A stretch of DNA of 64,000 nucleotides from Pedobacter rhizosphaerae (GTDB taxonomy: Bacteria; Bacteroidota; Bacteroidia; Sphingobacteriales; Sphingobacteriaceae): positions 179,307-243,306 of the forward strand of contig NZ_FOGG01000007.1 of assembly GCF_900111155.1 (NCBI RefSeq), written 5' to 3'. The position numbers were made by a program, and so were the translations under genes. Below, piece after piece: positions 9,156 through 17,601 of the stretch; position 1 is the first letter of the stretch, and each line of letters opens with the position of its first letter. Below the pieces are notes generated by a model. The model saw nothing but the letters and a program-made list of their open reading frames with translations. It did not search any database and was not told the origin of the DNA.

Positions 9156-9836
9156 TTAGGTATAGTTAATCCTGTATCCAATACTTCTAACCGTTTCAAA
9201 CCAATCTGTCGGACTAAGCGAAGAAAGTTTTTTCCGAAGGTTTTTAACATGAACATCAACGAAGTTAGAGTCTGAATTTACTTCCAGAATATCGCCCCAT
9301 ACATGCTCTGTTAAGCTCATGCGAGAGACTACTCTATTTTTATTCAATACCAGATAGTTAAATATTTCGAACTCTTTTTTGGTTAGATTTAACCTTTCCT
9401 CTTTAAAAGACACCGTTCTGTTCTGGATATTTAAGAGAAATCCATGGATATTGATCTCATTTTTCTCCAGTTTGTGTTTTCTTCTGGTGATGGCATGCAT
9501 CCTGGCGAGGAGTTCGTTTAGGGAGAAAGGCTTTGGAAGATAATCATCTGCCCCTTCATCAAGCCCTTTTATACGGTCGTCTACCGCGCTTCTGGCAGTA
9601 AGGATAATAATGGCATCATCCCGGTCCTTTAAACTTTTCAGTTGTTTAAGCACTTCAAAACCATCCCCATCCGGAAGCCCTAAATCCAGAAGAATAAAAT
9701 CATAATTGTTTACAAAGATCTTTTCCTCAGCGGAAGACTTTTTCCAGGCATGTTCAATAATAAATCCTTCGTTGCTTAAGAACTCATCCATTTCCAGGGC
9801 GAGGCTCTTTTCATCTTCAACAATCAGTACATTCAT
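9156..9836 (-). CDS. OmpR/PhoB-family response regulator
   Basis: The protein has 226 residues. The receiver domain has the acidic pocket VEDE near residue 6, phospho-acceptor Asp51 (LLDLGLPDGDG), the LTAR threonine near 80 and Lys102 in LPKPF. The C-terminal winged helix carries LTKKEFEIFNYLVLNKNRVV and ends in FETVRSIGYRIN, typical of OmpR/PhoB DNA-binding domains. It is the first gene of a two-gene operon with the histidine kinase downstream. Target genes cannot be told from the sequence; the neighbouring receptor-fusion gene and the aminotransferase are only positional candidates. Confidence 0.95.
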   Translation of the reverse strand: MNVLIVEDEKSLALEMDEFLSNEGFIIEHAWKKSSAEEKIFVNNYDFILLDLGLPDGDGFEVLKQLKSLKDRDDAIIILTARSAVDDRIKGLDEGADDYLPKPFSLNELLARMHAITRRKHKLEKNEINIHGFLLNIQNRTVSFKEERLNLTKKEFEIFNYLVLNKNRVVSRMSLTEHVWGDILEVNSDSNFVDVHVKNLRKKLSSLSPTDWFETVRSIGYRINYT

Positions 9837-9876
9837 TATCGTAGGAGGGTTTGTTTTTAGGGTAAAATGCTATTAG

Positions 9877-11079
9877 TTATTGAGCCTTAAGCTGAAGCAC
9901 TGAATTTACGTTTTTTAGGATAATGTTACAAGCCGCTTCAATTTCTTCTTTCGTAATGATTAGCGGTGGAGCAATGCGCATGGAATTGCTGCAGTGTAAA
10001 AACCAGTCAGAAATTACTCCATCTTCAATACAAGCATCGATAATTTGCTTGTTGGTTTCAAAATCTTCAAATTCTACGGCGAGCATTAAGCCTTTTCCCC
10101 GTATTTCTTTTATTGCCGGATGTTGTAAAAGATGTTTGAATAATTGTCCCTTTTCTTCAACCTGCCTAACAACATCTCCCTCAATTAAGGTGTTTAAGGT
10201 AGCTAAACCGGCGGCACAACAAACCGGATGGCCGCCAAAAGTTGTCATGTGCCCCAGGATGGGGTTGTTTGACAAAACTGACATGATTTCTAAAGAACTG
10301 ATAAACGCTCCGATAGGCATACCGCCCCCAATACCTTTTGCCAGTAAAAGTACATCGGGAACCACGTTGTAATGCTCAAAGGCAAACAACTTTCCGCTTC
10401 TGCCAAATCCAGACTGGATTTCATCAAATATCAAAAGAGCGCCCACCGCTTCGCATCTTGCTTTCAATGCTTGCATGTACGCTAAATCTGCCACTCTGAT
10501 TCCTGCTTCACCCTGTATGGGCTCAATAAAAACAGCTGCCGTTTCATCGGTTATTTTTTCCAGGTCAGCAGGATTGTTATGTTCAATAAAGCTTACATGT
10601 GGTAGAAACGGACCATAACCATTGGAATAAAAATCACTTTCCATTAAGCTTTCTGCGCCTTGCGTACTTCCGTGATAGGCATTTTTACAGGCAACAAACC
10701 CTTTTTTGCCCGTGTAACGCTTAGCTAATTTCATGGCTCCCTCAACAGCTTCTGCTCCGGAATTTACAAAATAGGTACTGCTTAAGCTTTCCGGTAAAAC
10801 ATCAGCAAGCGCTTTGGCAAAATTAACCTGTGGATTTTGAACATATTCTCCATAAACCATCAGGTGCATGTAGGTCTCTGCTTGTTGCTGAATGGCTTTT
10901 ACCACAGCAGGGTGGCAATGGCCAACATTGCTTACACCGATGCCGGCAATAAGGTCCATGTATTTTTTACCTTCTGCATTATAGATGTAAATTCCTTTTG
11001 CGCTCACAAATTCCAATAAAAGTGGAGTAGGTGAAGTTTGTGCATTGTGTTGTAAAAACAACTGACGTTGAGTAAGCAT
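9877..11079 (-). CDS. Class III PLP-dependent aminotransferase (acetylornithine/ornithine type)
   Basis: The 400-residue protein shows the class III fold-type I signatures: GIGVSNVGHCHPAVV near 46-60, the cofactor-binding SGAEAVEGAMKLA (107-119), the IFDEIQSGFGRSGK segment with Asp219, and the PLP-binding Lys248 in LLLAKGIGGGMPIG. It transfers amino groups between an omega-amino donor and a keto acid. The exact substrate is not clear; acetylornithine, ornithine or a related diamine are all possible, and there are no arginine-pathway genes nearby to help. The minus-strand sequence TATTTTTG four bases before the ATG resembles a -7 box. Confidence 0.88.
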   Translation of the reverse strand: MLTQRQLFLQHNAQTSPTPLLLEFVSAKGIYIYNAEGKKYMDLIAGIGVSNVGHCHPAVVKAIQQQAETYMHLMVYGEYVQNPQVNFAKALADVLPESLSSTYFVNSGAEAVEGAMKLAKRYTGKKGFVACKNAYHGSTQGAESLMESDFYSNGYGPFLPHVSFIEHNNPADLEKITDETAAVFIEPIQGEAGIRVADLAYMQALKARCEAVGALLIFDEIQSGFGRSGKLFAFEHYNVVPDVLLLAKGIGGGMPIGAFISSLEIMSVLSNNPILGHMTTFGGHPVCCAAGLATLNTLIEGDVVRQVEEKGQLFKHLLQHPAIKEIRGKGLMLAVEFEDFETNKQIIDACIEDGVISDWFLHCSNSMRIAPPLIITKEEIEAACNIILKNVNSVLQLKAQ

Positions 11080-11140
11080 GGTACAAAAATACAGAAAGGA
11101 TGACTGCTATGGAAAAAAGAACTCAATTATAAATAATTCA

Positions 11141-11183
11141 AAAACTGTTCTTTGTTCGCGATTTGCGAACAAAGAACAGTTTT
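11141..11183. repeat. Perfect 19-bp inverted repeat
   Basis: AAAACTGTTCTTTGTTCGC (11141-11159), a 5-nt loop GATTT, and its exact reverse complement (11165-11183). The right arm runs straight into the reading frame of the truncated nucleotidyltransferase remnant. Neither side has a T run typical of a terminator. The shape suggests a foldback or inversion scar at a gene breakpoint, or a large operator. Confidence 0.9.
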
Positions 11184-11495
11184 CAATATTTTCTTGCCTC
11201 CAAAATTGAGGCTTCTAAAAATCGTGGAGGTAATGATGGACGGTGGAGTACAGATTTTGAAGATATTACCTATCTACTCAATAATAGAAAAACAATATGG
11301 AAAGAAATAATAGAAATTAATTCGTCTGTGGCAGATTATCTGCATGATTTTTTCCTTTTATTGCTTAATAATAAATATTTAGACGAATACATCAGTGTTC
11401 ATCTTGGGTATAGTGAACAACAACGAACAGACACCATCATAAGCAATATAGTTGAGCTTGTGGAAACAATGAAGCAAAGAAAAACAAGCCGGTAA
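11163..11495 (+). pseudogene. Nucleotidyltransferase C-terminal remnant (AbiEii-like), 5' truncated
   Basis: The open frame gives about 110 residues, only with a TTG start inside the palindrome. The content, YFLASKIEASKNRGG then DFEDITYLLNNR, matches the C-terminal half of AbiEii/DUF1814-like nucleotidyltransferases, where a Lys-Glu helix precedes a DFEDI motif. The N-terminal half with the GG-S/T and DxD catalytic motifs is missing. I therefore read it as a decayed gene that lost its 5' part at the palindrome. An intact AbiEii-type gene is present at 24320-24973, but the two are not close copies. It converges with the Spy-like gene. Confidence 0.55.
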
Positions 11496-11510
11496 ATCGG
11501 CTTGGGATTT
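11485..11510 (+). terminator. Short hairpin between convergent genes
   Basis: CAAGCCG-N6-CGGCTTG (11485-11504) overlaps the stop codon of the remnant and is followed by GGATTTATTT. It could terminate transcripts arriving from the plus side. The stem is short and the T run is interrupted. Confidence 0.4.
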
Positions 11511-11516
11511 ATTTCT

Positions 11517-11957
11517 CTAATTTCTCGGTCTGCCTTTAAACCTGTCGAGCAATTCTCTTTTAAATGCTTCCTGAGCCCTGTAAAACTTACCTACAGTTTT
11601 AATTGGAAGTGAAGATTTCAGTTTGTTATAATACTTTTTTTCCAGATTCAAGTCTTTCTGTCTCATTTCAAACTCACTGGAAATTAGACTTTGTATTTGA
11701 GAATCGCTTAAATTATCAATTTCGGTAGTTTTTTTGAAAGAAATCATTTTTTGGAAACGTTCCTTTCTAAGCGCATTTTGCTCTGCCTGCATATCATTGT
11801 ATATTGGCCAAAAGACTTTTGCTTCCTCTGGTGAGAGATCCAGTTTTTGAGTAAAAAAAGCAATTTTTAATGATTCAATCTCTCCCGATTTTGGTCTTTG
11901 CGCCCAAAGCATACCCGGTAATGAAATCATTAAAACGGCAAAAAATAGGTTTTTCAT
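11517..11957 (-). CDS. Spy/CpxP-like periplasmic helical protein in a sigma-factor operon
   Basis: The 146-residue protein has a signal peptide cut near Ala19 (GMLWAQ) and is predicted almost all helical and highly charged. The segment KLDLSPEEAKVFWPIYNDM (about 38-56) is the LTxxQ-like motif of Spy/CpxP proteins, written here as LSPEEA. In other Bacteroidota the third gene of a sigma-factor cluster like this one encodes a similar small exported protein, sometimes annotated as a sensor for the ECF sigma factor. It starts 7 bp after the preceding gene and is probably co-transcribed with it. Role inferred: periplasmic stress sensing or chaperoning. Confidence 0.7.
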   Translation of the reverse strand: MKNLFFAVLMISLPGMLWAQRPKSGEIESLKIAFFTQKLDLSPEEAKVFWPIYNDMQAEQNALRKERFQKMISFKKTTEIDNLSDSQIQSLISSEFEMRQKDLNLEKKYYNKLKSSLPIKTVGKFYRAQEAFKRELLDRFKGRPRN

Positions 11958-11964
11958 TTTATCA

Positions 11965-12612
11965 TTAATTTTTAAATTCCTGAGTTAAGTCATTCGAAGA
12001 GAAATTGTTCAGGATATAGTTTTCCATTTCTGTATCTGAGGCAGAATTAGTTTTTAATACTGTAGCTTCTTGAGTTTCTAAATGCTCGATAATGGTATTT
12101 TCGTCAATATCATATAACATCTGGTCACTAGCCATATCGGAAGCATGAAGCTGTGTATCTGTATTTTGATTGTTTTGGTATACGTATACCCCGAAGGTAG
12201 ATACGAGTAAAAAGCAGGCTGCACTTGCATATTTAACCATTCCTCTTTTCCAAAGCGGAACAATTTTAGCCTCTTTTTTAGGTTCGGCGGCAACAATTTT
12301 GGCGTTTATTCTGTCTTGCAGGCTTTCGAAATATCCGGCAGGAACCTCAAAGCTATGGTTTACTTCTGGTAATTCACTTAGTGCAATTCTGGTTTCTATG
12401 CGTTCGCTTAAATCTTCAAAATAACCTACAGGTACTTCAAAACTATTATGGTTGGTTTTGTTTTTCAAGCCTTCCATAAATATAGCAGCCGAAATATTTT
12501 CATTGCATTGCTGAAAATACTGCTCTGGTACAGCAAAAGGATTTCTTCTACTCATCGCCGAGAGGGTAGGAGCTTCATTTTTCCAATCGTTATCTTCTAT
12601 ATTTTCGTTCAT
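11965..12612 (-). CDS. Putative anti-sigma-like single-pass membrane protein with VPxGYF repeats
   Basis: Start chosen at the ATG giving MNENIEDND (12612); an earlier in-frame start at 12630 would add six residues. Counting from the longer form (221 residues), there are three similar N-terminal units: NPFAVPEQYF (30-39), HNSFEVPVGYF (61-71) and NHSFEVPAGYF (91-101). The second and third continue as E-x-L-x-x-R-I. One membrane helix follows (about 131-151), then an acidic tail. Position directly after an ECF sigma gene and before a Spy-like exported protein suggests an anti-sigma factor with a cytosolic N-terminus, but no classical zinc-binding anti-sigma motif is seen. The repeats are the best clue and could be the sigma-contact elements. 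Confidence 0.6.
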   Translation of the reverse strand: MNENIEDNDWKNEAPTLSAMSRRNPFAVPEQYFQQCNENISAAIFMEGLKNKTNHNSFEVPVGYFEDLSERIETRIALSELPEVNHSFEVPAGYFESLQDRINAKIVAAEPKKEAKIVPLWKRGMVKYASAACFLLVSTFGVYVYQNNQNTDTQLHASDMASDQMLYDIDENTIIEHLETQEATVLKTNSASDTEMENYILNNFSSNDLTQEFKN

Positions 12613-12645
12613 CACAGATATATGATACAATTAAGAGCAAAAGGT

Positions 12646-13206
12646 TTAATACGTAATATCATCATTTGTAATAAAAGCTTCGATTTTTTTTGCTGCAATA
12701 TGAAAAGAAGCCTTTAATGCACCAACCGATGTGCCTAAAACCTCCGATATCTCCTCATACTTCATATCATCAAAGTATTTCATGTTGAAAATAATTCTTT
12801 GTTTTTCTGGAAGGGTGAGGATGGCTTTCTGGAGTTTCAGCTCTAGTTTATCACCGTTGAAGTACGAAGAAGCCACTAAATTTTCAGCAAGTTCTGTCGA
12901 AACTTCATCTAGTGGAGTGTTGTTTTTCAACTTTTGTTTGTTGAGAAAAGTGATGGACTCGTTGGTGGCTATGCGGTAAATCCAGGTGTAAAGTTGAGAA
13001 TCGTTTCTAAACTTATCTAAATTCTTCCAAACCTTAACAAAAACCTCTTGCAAGAGGTCATCACAATCATCATGGTTAAGCACCAATCTGCGAATATGCC
13101 AGTAAATTTTTTGCTGATATTTTTTTAAAAGCAAGTTAAAAGCTTCATTTCGAGTTTTCTCGACAGCAAACATGGCCAATATTTCCGAATCTTCAACTTG
13201 TTTCAT
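12646..13206 (-). CDS. ECF-family RNA polymerase sigma factor
   Basis: The 186-residue protein has sigma region 2 (about 24-90, with HDDCDDLLQEVFVKVWKNL and TWIYRIATNESITFLNK) and region 4 (about 130-180, LPEKQRIIFNMKYFDDMKYEEIS and a helix-turn-helix ending GALKASFHIAAKKIE). Region 3 is absent, as usual for extracytoplasmic-function sigmas. It is the first gene of a three-gene unit with a putative membrane anti-sigma and a periplasmic helical protein, consistent with an envelope-stress response. Target promoters are not identifiable here. Confidence 0.93.
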   Translation of the reverse strand: MKQVEDSEILAMFAVEKTRNEAFNLLLKKYQQKIYWHIRRLVLNHDDCDDLLQEVFVKVWKNLDKFRNDSQLYTWIYRIATNESITFLNKQKLKNNTPLDEVSTELAENLVASSYFNGDKLELKLQKAILTLPEKQRIIFNMKYFDDMKYEEISEVLGTSVGALKASFHIAAKKIEAFITNDDITY

Positions 13207-13272
13207 TAAGGCTGATTTTAAACTTAGCTAATGAAAGAATTAAAAATTTGTTCCATTAGTTTTAGTATTTAA

Positions 13273-13327
13273 CCACAAAGGCACTAAGCCCAACAAGATT
13301 AACCTGCTGTTCCTGGTGCCTTTGTGG
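13273..13327 (-). terminator. 12-bp inverted repeat after the transketolase genes
   Basis: CCACAAAGGCAC (13273-13284) pairs perfectly with GTGCCTTTGTGG (13316-13327). It lies between the transketolase C-subunit stop and the sigma-factor start, both on the minus strand. It may end the transketolase transcript, though the following TTAAATACT is a weak T run. The phrase AACCACAAAG recurs near 48545, so it also belongs to the interspersed repeat vocabulary of this genome. Confidence 0.45.
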
Positions 13328-13343
13328 ATTATTCTATTTAATA

Positions 13344-14303
13344 TTAGGATTTTTTCCTTGCAATCACTTTTTGAACAGCTTCAACAATGTTTACTGCATC
13401 AAGACCATATTTCGACATCAACTGATCAGGAGTTCCACTCTCGCCAAATGAATCGTTTACAGCAACAAATTCTTGAGGTGTTGGAAGTTCTGTTACCAAA
13501 AGGCGTGAAACGCTTTCGCCCAAACCACCAAATTTGTTATGCTCCTCGCAAGTTACCACACATCCTGTTTTCTTTACAGATTTTAAGATGGCTTCATCGT
13601 CTAAAGGTTTAATCGTGTGGATATTTATAATTTCTGCATCAATACCCAATTCTGCTAATTTCTCTCCAGCTTCAATCGCTTTCCAAACCATGTGGCCGGT
13701 AGCAATGATGGTCACATCTGTACCTTCGTTTACCATCCAGGCTTTACCAATTTCAAATTTTTGATCAGGATCTGTGAAAACAGGAATTACCGGACGACCA
13801 AAACGTAAGTAAACAGGTCCTTCATATTCGGCAATAGCCACAGTTGCTGCTTTCGTTTGGTTATAGTCGCAAGGATTGATTACCACCATTCCTGGCAACA
13901 TTTTCATCAAACCGATATCTTCTAATATCTGGTGAGTTGCCCCATCTTCCCCTAAGGTTAAGCCTGCGTGTGATGCACAGATTTTAACGTTTTTGTTTGA
14001 ATAAGCAACAGATTGACGGATTTGATCGTAAACACGACCTGTAGAAAAGTTAGCAAAAGTTCCTGTGAAAGGAATTTTACCACCGATTGTCATACCAGCA
14101 GCTATACCGATCATATTGGCTTCGGCAATACCTACTTGTGTAAAACGCTCAGGAAAATCTTTAATGAAAGCATCCATTTTTAATGAGCCAACTAAATCAG
14201 CACATAAAGCAACTACATTTTCGTTTTTCTTACCTGCCTCATGTAAGCCAGCACCAAAACCCGAACGTGTATCTTTTTTTTCTGTATATGTATATTTTTT
14301 CAT
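13344..14303 (-). CDS. Transketolase, C-terminal subunit
   Basis: The 319-residue protein covers the pyrimidine-binding and C-terminal transketolase domains: DLVGSLKMDAF near 41, ERFTQVGIAEANMIGIAAGM near 56-75 (the catalytic-type Glu), HAGLTLGEDGATHQ near 116, then the C-terminal domain with ATGHMVWKAIEAGEKL. With the N-terminal subunit encoded upstream it should form an alpha2beta2-like transketolase of the non-oxidative pentose phosphate pathway. Splitting one enzyme into two genes is known in archaea and many bacteria. An 88-bp spacer with a short-word repeat separates the two genes. Confidence 0.9.
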   Translation of the reverse strand: MKKYTYTEKKDTRSGFGAGLHEAGKKNENVVALCADLVGSLKMDAFIKDFPERFTQVGIAEANMIGIAAGMTIGGKIPFTGTFANFSTGRVYDQIRQSVAYSNKNVKICASHAGLTLGEDGATHQILEDIGLMKMLPGMVVINPCDYNQTKAATVAIAEYEGPVYLRFGRPVIPVFTDPDQKFEIGKAWMVNEGTDVTIIATGHMVWKAIEAGEKLAELGIDAEIINIHTIKPLDDEAILKSVKKTGCVVTCEEHNKFGGLGESVSRLLVTELPTPQEFVAVNDSFGESGTPDQLMSKYGLDAVNIVEAVQKVIARKKS

Positions 14304-14391
14304 TGTTTTTTAGATATGAGATATGAGATTTTAGATCTGAGATTGATCGACAAACTGCCGCAAATCTCCCGTCTGTTGTCTCTAATCTGTA
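14304..14391 (-). repeat. Short-word periodic repeat inside the transketolase operon
   Basis: The plus strand reads GATATGAGATATGAGATTTT then AGATCTGAGATT, a degenerate array of about 9-11-nt units built on GAGAT. It fills the spacer between the two transketolase subunit genes. It belongs to a wider class of intergenic arrays in this window with different word sets. Confidence 0.6.
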
Positions 14392-15237
14392 TTAGTAATC
14401 CCCTAAAGTTTCTGGTAATTGAGCCAATGCCGCAGCCAGTTGCTCATCATTTGGAGCTGTACCATGCCATTTGTGCGTACCCATCATGTAATCAACACCC
14501 GCACCCATTTGTGTGCTCATTAAATTTAAGATTGGTTTACCTTTTCCTGTCAAAGTTTTTGCATAGTGTAAACCTTCAACAATAGCCTGCATATCATTAC
14601 CATCTGTATTGATTACATGCCATCCGAAAGCTTCAAATTTAGCCTGAAGGCTATCTAAAGAAAGCACTTTGCTGGTAGGACCATCAATTTGCTGACCGTT
14701 GTAATCAACAGTTGCAATTAAATGATCAACTTTATTAAATGGAGCGAACATGGCTGCTTCCCAGTTTTGTCCTTCTTGTAATTCTCCATCTCCTAGTAAT
14801 GCAAAAATATAAGATTTATCGCCGTTTAGTTTTTTCGCCAATGCAGCACCAATAGCAACAGATAAGCCTTGTCCTAATGAACCTGAAGCAATTCTGATTC
14901 CCGGTAAGTGTTCGTGCGTAGTTGGATGACCTTGCAATCTTGAATTTAACTTACGGAAAGTTGCCAACTCACTTTTATCGAAATAACCAGCATGAGCCAA
15001 TGTGCTGTACCAAACTGGAGAAATGTGACCATTAGAAAGGAAGAATAAATCTTCACCAGCCCCTTGCATTGTGAAATCGGTTTTGTGGTTCAATATTTCA
15101 AAATACAAGGCAGTGAAAAAATCTGTACATCCAAGCGAAGCGCCAGGGTGGCCAGATTGACATCCATGAACCATTCTTACGATATCTCTTCTGATTTGAG
15201 AGGCAATATCTTCTAATTCTTTAATTGTATGTTTCAT
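14392..15237 (-). CDS. Transketolase, N-terminal subunit
   Basis: Start placed at the ATG giving MKHTIKELED (15237), 281 residues; an upstream TTG in frame lies inside the promoter box and is not credible. The thiamine-diphosphate domain shows MVHGCQSGHPGASLGC near 21-36, NGHISPVWYSTLAHAG, GSLGQGLSVAIGAALA, and the Mg/ThDP motif GDGELQEGQNWEA. It binds ThDP and pairs with the C-terminal subunit encoded downstream. A TACCTTTG box lies about 35 nt upstream. Confidence 0.92.
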   Translation of the reverse strand: MKHTIKELEDIASQIRRDIVRMVHGCQSGHPGASLGCTDFFTALYFEILNHKTDFTMQGAGEDLFFLSNGHISPVWYSTLAHAGYFDKSELATFRKLNSRLQGHPTTHEHLPGIRIASGSLGQGLSVAIGAALAKKLNGDKSYIFALLGDGELQEGQNWEAAMFAPFNKVDHLIATVDYNGQQIDGPTSKVLSLDSLQAKFEAFGWHVINTDGNDMQAIVEGLHYAKTLTGKGKPILNLMSTQMGAGVDYMMGTHKWHGTAPNDEQLAAALAQLPETLGDY

Positions 15238-15270
15238 TAAAATTATAAAATAAGAGGTTGTGTTACTTAG

Positions 15271-15278
15271 CAAAGGTA
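15271..15278 (-). promoter_or_regulatory. -7 box for the transketolase operon
   Basis: TACCTTTG on the minus strand, 33 nt upstream of the ATG at 15237, matches TAnnTTTG. Its position within the longest possible reading frame supports the downstream start. Confidence 0.5.
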
Positions 15279-15301
15279 ATATTTTACCTGCTATAACCTA
15301 A

Positions 15302-15766
15302 TTAGTTATTGATTAAATCGAGTACCTGTTGAGTGGCGTTTTTAGTATCTACTTTTTTGATAATATGGCTGATTTTACCTTCTCCATCAATGATAAAGGT
15401 AGACCTTACCGTACCCATATATTTCTTGCCATACATGTTTTTCTCCGCCCAAACTCCATAATCATTTACAATTTGTTGTTCGGTATCTGCCAGAAGTGTA
15501 AAAGGCAAACTGTGCTTGGTTACGAATTTCTGATGTGACTTTTCATCATCAACGCTTACACCTAAAACCACAATGCCTTTAGCTTGTAAACCTTGATAGT
15601 TATCTCTAAAATCACAAGCCTCAGCGGTGCAGCCAGGGGTATCATCTTTTGGATAAAAATACAGAACTACCGTTTTTCCTTTAAAGTCACTTAAAGAAAC
15701 AGTATTACCATTCTGGTCTTTTGATGTAATTGCAGGTGCTTGATCACCTTCTTTTAGCTCTGCCAT
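15302..15766 (-). CDS. bcp: Thioredoxin-dependent peroxiredoxin (Bcp/PrxQ)
   Basis: This is a 154-residue AhpC/TSA-fold protein with the Bcp signature YPKDDTPGCTAEACDFRD: peroxidatic Cys46 and, five residues on, resolving Cys51 (the atypical 2-Cys PrxQ arrangement). It reduces hydrogen peroxide and organic hydroperoxides in the cytosol with thioredoxin. Length and motifs are normal. It sits between the transketolase pair and the M23 peptidase on the same strand, without an evident functional link. Confidence 0.95.
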   Translation of the reverse strand: MAELKEGDQAPAITSKDQNGNTVSLSDFKGKTVVLYFYPKDDTPGCTAEACDFRDNYQGLQAKGIVVLGVSVDDEKSHQKFVTKHSLPFTLLADTEQQIVNDYGVWAEKNMYGKKYMGTVRSTFIIDGEGKISHIIKKVDTKNATQQVLDLINN

Positions 15767-15859
15767 ATTATTTTGTTGATTTTTAACGCGTATTACTATA
15801 AGCTAAGTTACTAATACATCTTGCATCCTGATAATAATTGGTCAATTATTGGATTAATT

Positions 15860-17599
15860 TTACCTAAAAAAGGAAATAGTATATTTTCTCTCGTTGTTTT
15901 TGATGTCAGAAACCACCAATTCCAGCGTATGTCTTCCCGGACTGGTTCGCTCATCGAAGTTATGCCAAAGTGTTGCGCTCTTTGTATCAAATTCCATGAG
16001 TATCCATTTTCCATCCAGAAAGCCATTAAAGCTTTTAATTCCAGATAAGTTATCACTGATTCTAAAGGCCATTTTTGGCAAACCTGCCATACTTTTGCCA
16101 TTTGCAATATTTAAAGGAACAATTCTTGGTGCAATGGTATCGGCCGCAATGTAAAAACTACCGAAATTTCTAGGCGTTGCTTTGATGTAACCATTGTCAA
16201 AACTACCGCCTTGGGAAGAACCGTTTGAATTTACAATCAAAGCTTTATCTCTAAGGTTTTCAGGCAAAGCATCCGCCTTAATCCATAAATCGAAGCCAAT
16301 ATGTAGTGGAGTAAACCTGTTATGGATTTGATGAAGGGCTGACCATGCATTGCTGCTGGCTGGCTTGGGGAGCTTTTTGTAATTAAAGTTTAAATCATTG
16401 TACAGGGTGCCCTTTGGAAAAACCGCTTTAATTTCATCGGTGTTAAACTCGTTAACCTTATTGTAGGTCAGTATAGTACCTGCCGGAATAGCAGGTGTAA
16501 CTGAAGGTGCTGAACCCGCGTTTACCGTAAAAGGCAAAACAGAGGAGTTACCCTTGGCATCAGTAATGATATACTTAAGCTGATGCGGTTGGCCGTCATT
16601 AAAGTTAATCCTACCATTATTGACCAGACTGCTGTAGATTTTTAATGGGTTACCAGGGTCGACAAAGCTTTTTTGGATACTTCTTTTGCTACTCATATAA
16701 GCTGGGTAGTCTATGTGAGCATTGATGGCCTTGCTGTCTTCAAAAGCAAAACGCTCCAAAGCGGAGGTGTAAATGGTTTTTCCATCTAATTCTAACTGGA
16801 TAGAATATACTCCGTTGGTACCCGACATGCCATTGTGCCTATCGGTAGTGATTACGCCAAATCCCACTTCTCCGGTTAAACTGATAGGGGCAGTAGTTTT
16901 GTAATTGCCGCCAGCTCCTGTAATGGCGATAGCTTGCTTAGGCGTGTTTTCGTTAAAAGCTTTGCCATTTAGGCGATACACATATAGTCCGTGAATAATA
17001 GGAGGTATGTTATCTGGAATGGCGATACCAAAAAACTGTGGGTTGATGGTTTCCTCTGTCTTCGTATCTCGAATTTCGAAGTGGAGATGTGGCCCGCCTG
17101 AGCTTCCCCTGTTTCCAGACCAGGCAATAATTTCTCCTTTATGTACAGGAATTAATGTTGCATCCGGAAACTCATCTATCTCAAACGATTTTTTCTGGTA
17201 TTCCAGGTTCTTAACAATCGTAGCAATTTTTGGAGAGAATCGCTGTAAATGCCCGTAAACAGTGGTGAAACCGTTAGGATGGTTAATGTAAAGCGCTTGC
17301 CCGAAACCGCTGTTTTGAACCCGTAACCTGGAAATATACCCATCAGCCACTGCATATACAGGGTAGCCCTCCCTTTGGTTAGTCCTGAAATCAATACCAG
17401 AATGGAAATGGTTGCCTCGAATTTCACCAAAAGATCCTGCTAAAGCGGGAGGGGTGATATCCAGAGGCTGTCTGAAGTCAGTTATCGGGTATTTATTAGT
17501 ACTAAATATCTGCTGTGCCTGAACGGCTAAACTTGAAAAAAGTAGGAATGATAAAAATGCAAATTTGGTAATGTGTTTGGAATTCTCGTTTTTCTGCAT
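15860..17599 (-). CDS. M23-family peptidoglycan metallopeptidase, exported
   Basis: The protein has 579 residues with a signal peptide (about 1-29, ending VQAQ). The LytM/M23 domain lies near the N-terminus (about 55-180): zinc ligands His66 and Asp70 (HFHSGIDFRT) and His173 in GGPHLHFEI, with His117 (VYGHLQ) and His171 as catalytic residues. About 400 residues follow that look like beta-sandwich domains with no family I can name; similar long tails are common in Bacteroidota M23 proteins. It probably cuts peptide cross-links of peptidoglycan in the periplasm. All key catalytic residues are present. Its start follows the FAH gene stop by 2 bp, so the two are likely co-transcribed. Confidence 0.9.
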   Translation of the reverse strand: MQKNENSKHITKFAFLSFLLFSSLAVQAQQIFSTNKYPITDFRQPLDITPPALAGSFGEIRGNHFHSGIDFRTNQREGYPVYAVADGYISRLRVQNSGFGQALYINHPNGFTTVYGHLQRFSPKIATIVKNLEYQKKSFEIDEFPDATLIPVHKGEIIAWSGNRGSSGGPHLHFEIRDTKTEETINPQFFGIAIPDNIPPIIHGLYVYRLNGKAFNENTPKQAIAITGAGGNYKTTAPISLTGEVGFGVITTDRHNGMSGTNGVYSIQLELDGKTIYTSALERFAFEDSKAINAHIDYPAYMSSKRSIQKSFVDPGNPLKIYSSLVNNGRINFNDGQPHQLKYIITDAKGNSSVLPFTVNAGSAPSVTPAIPAGTILTYNKVNEFNTDEIKAVFPKGTLYNDLNFNYKKLPKPASSNAWSALHQIHNRFTPLHIGFDLWIKADALPENLRDKALIVNSNGSSQGGSFDNGYIKATPRNFGSFYIAADTIAPRIVPLNIANGKSMAGLPKMAFRISDNLSGIKSFNGFLDGKWILMEFDTKSATLWHNFDERTSPGRHTLELVVSDIKNNERKYTISFFR

Positions 17600-17601
17600 C
17601 C

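Noticed and set aside
15811..16107. Open frame on the minus strand overlapping the M23 peptidase gene
   Set aside because: Shadow frame: no domain, lies almost wholly inside a well-supported gene in another frame.
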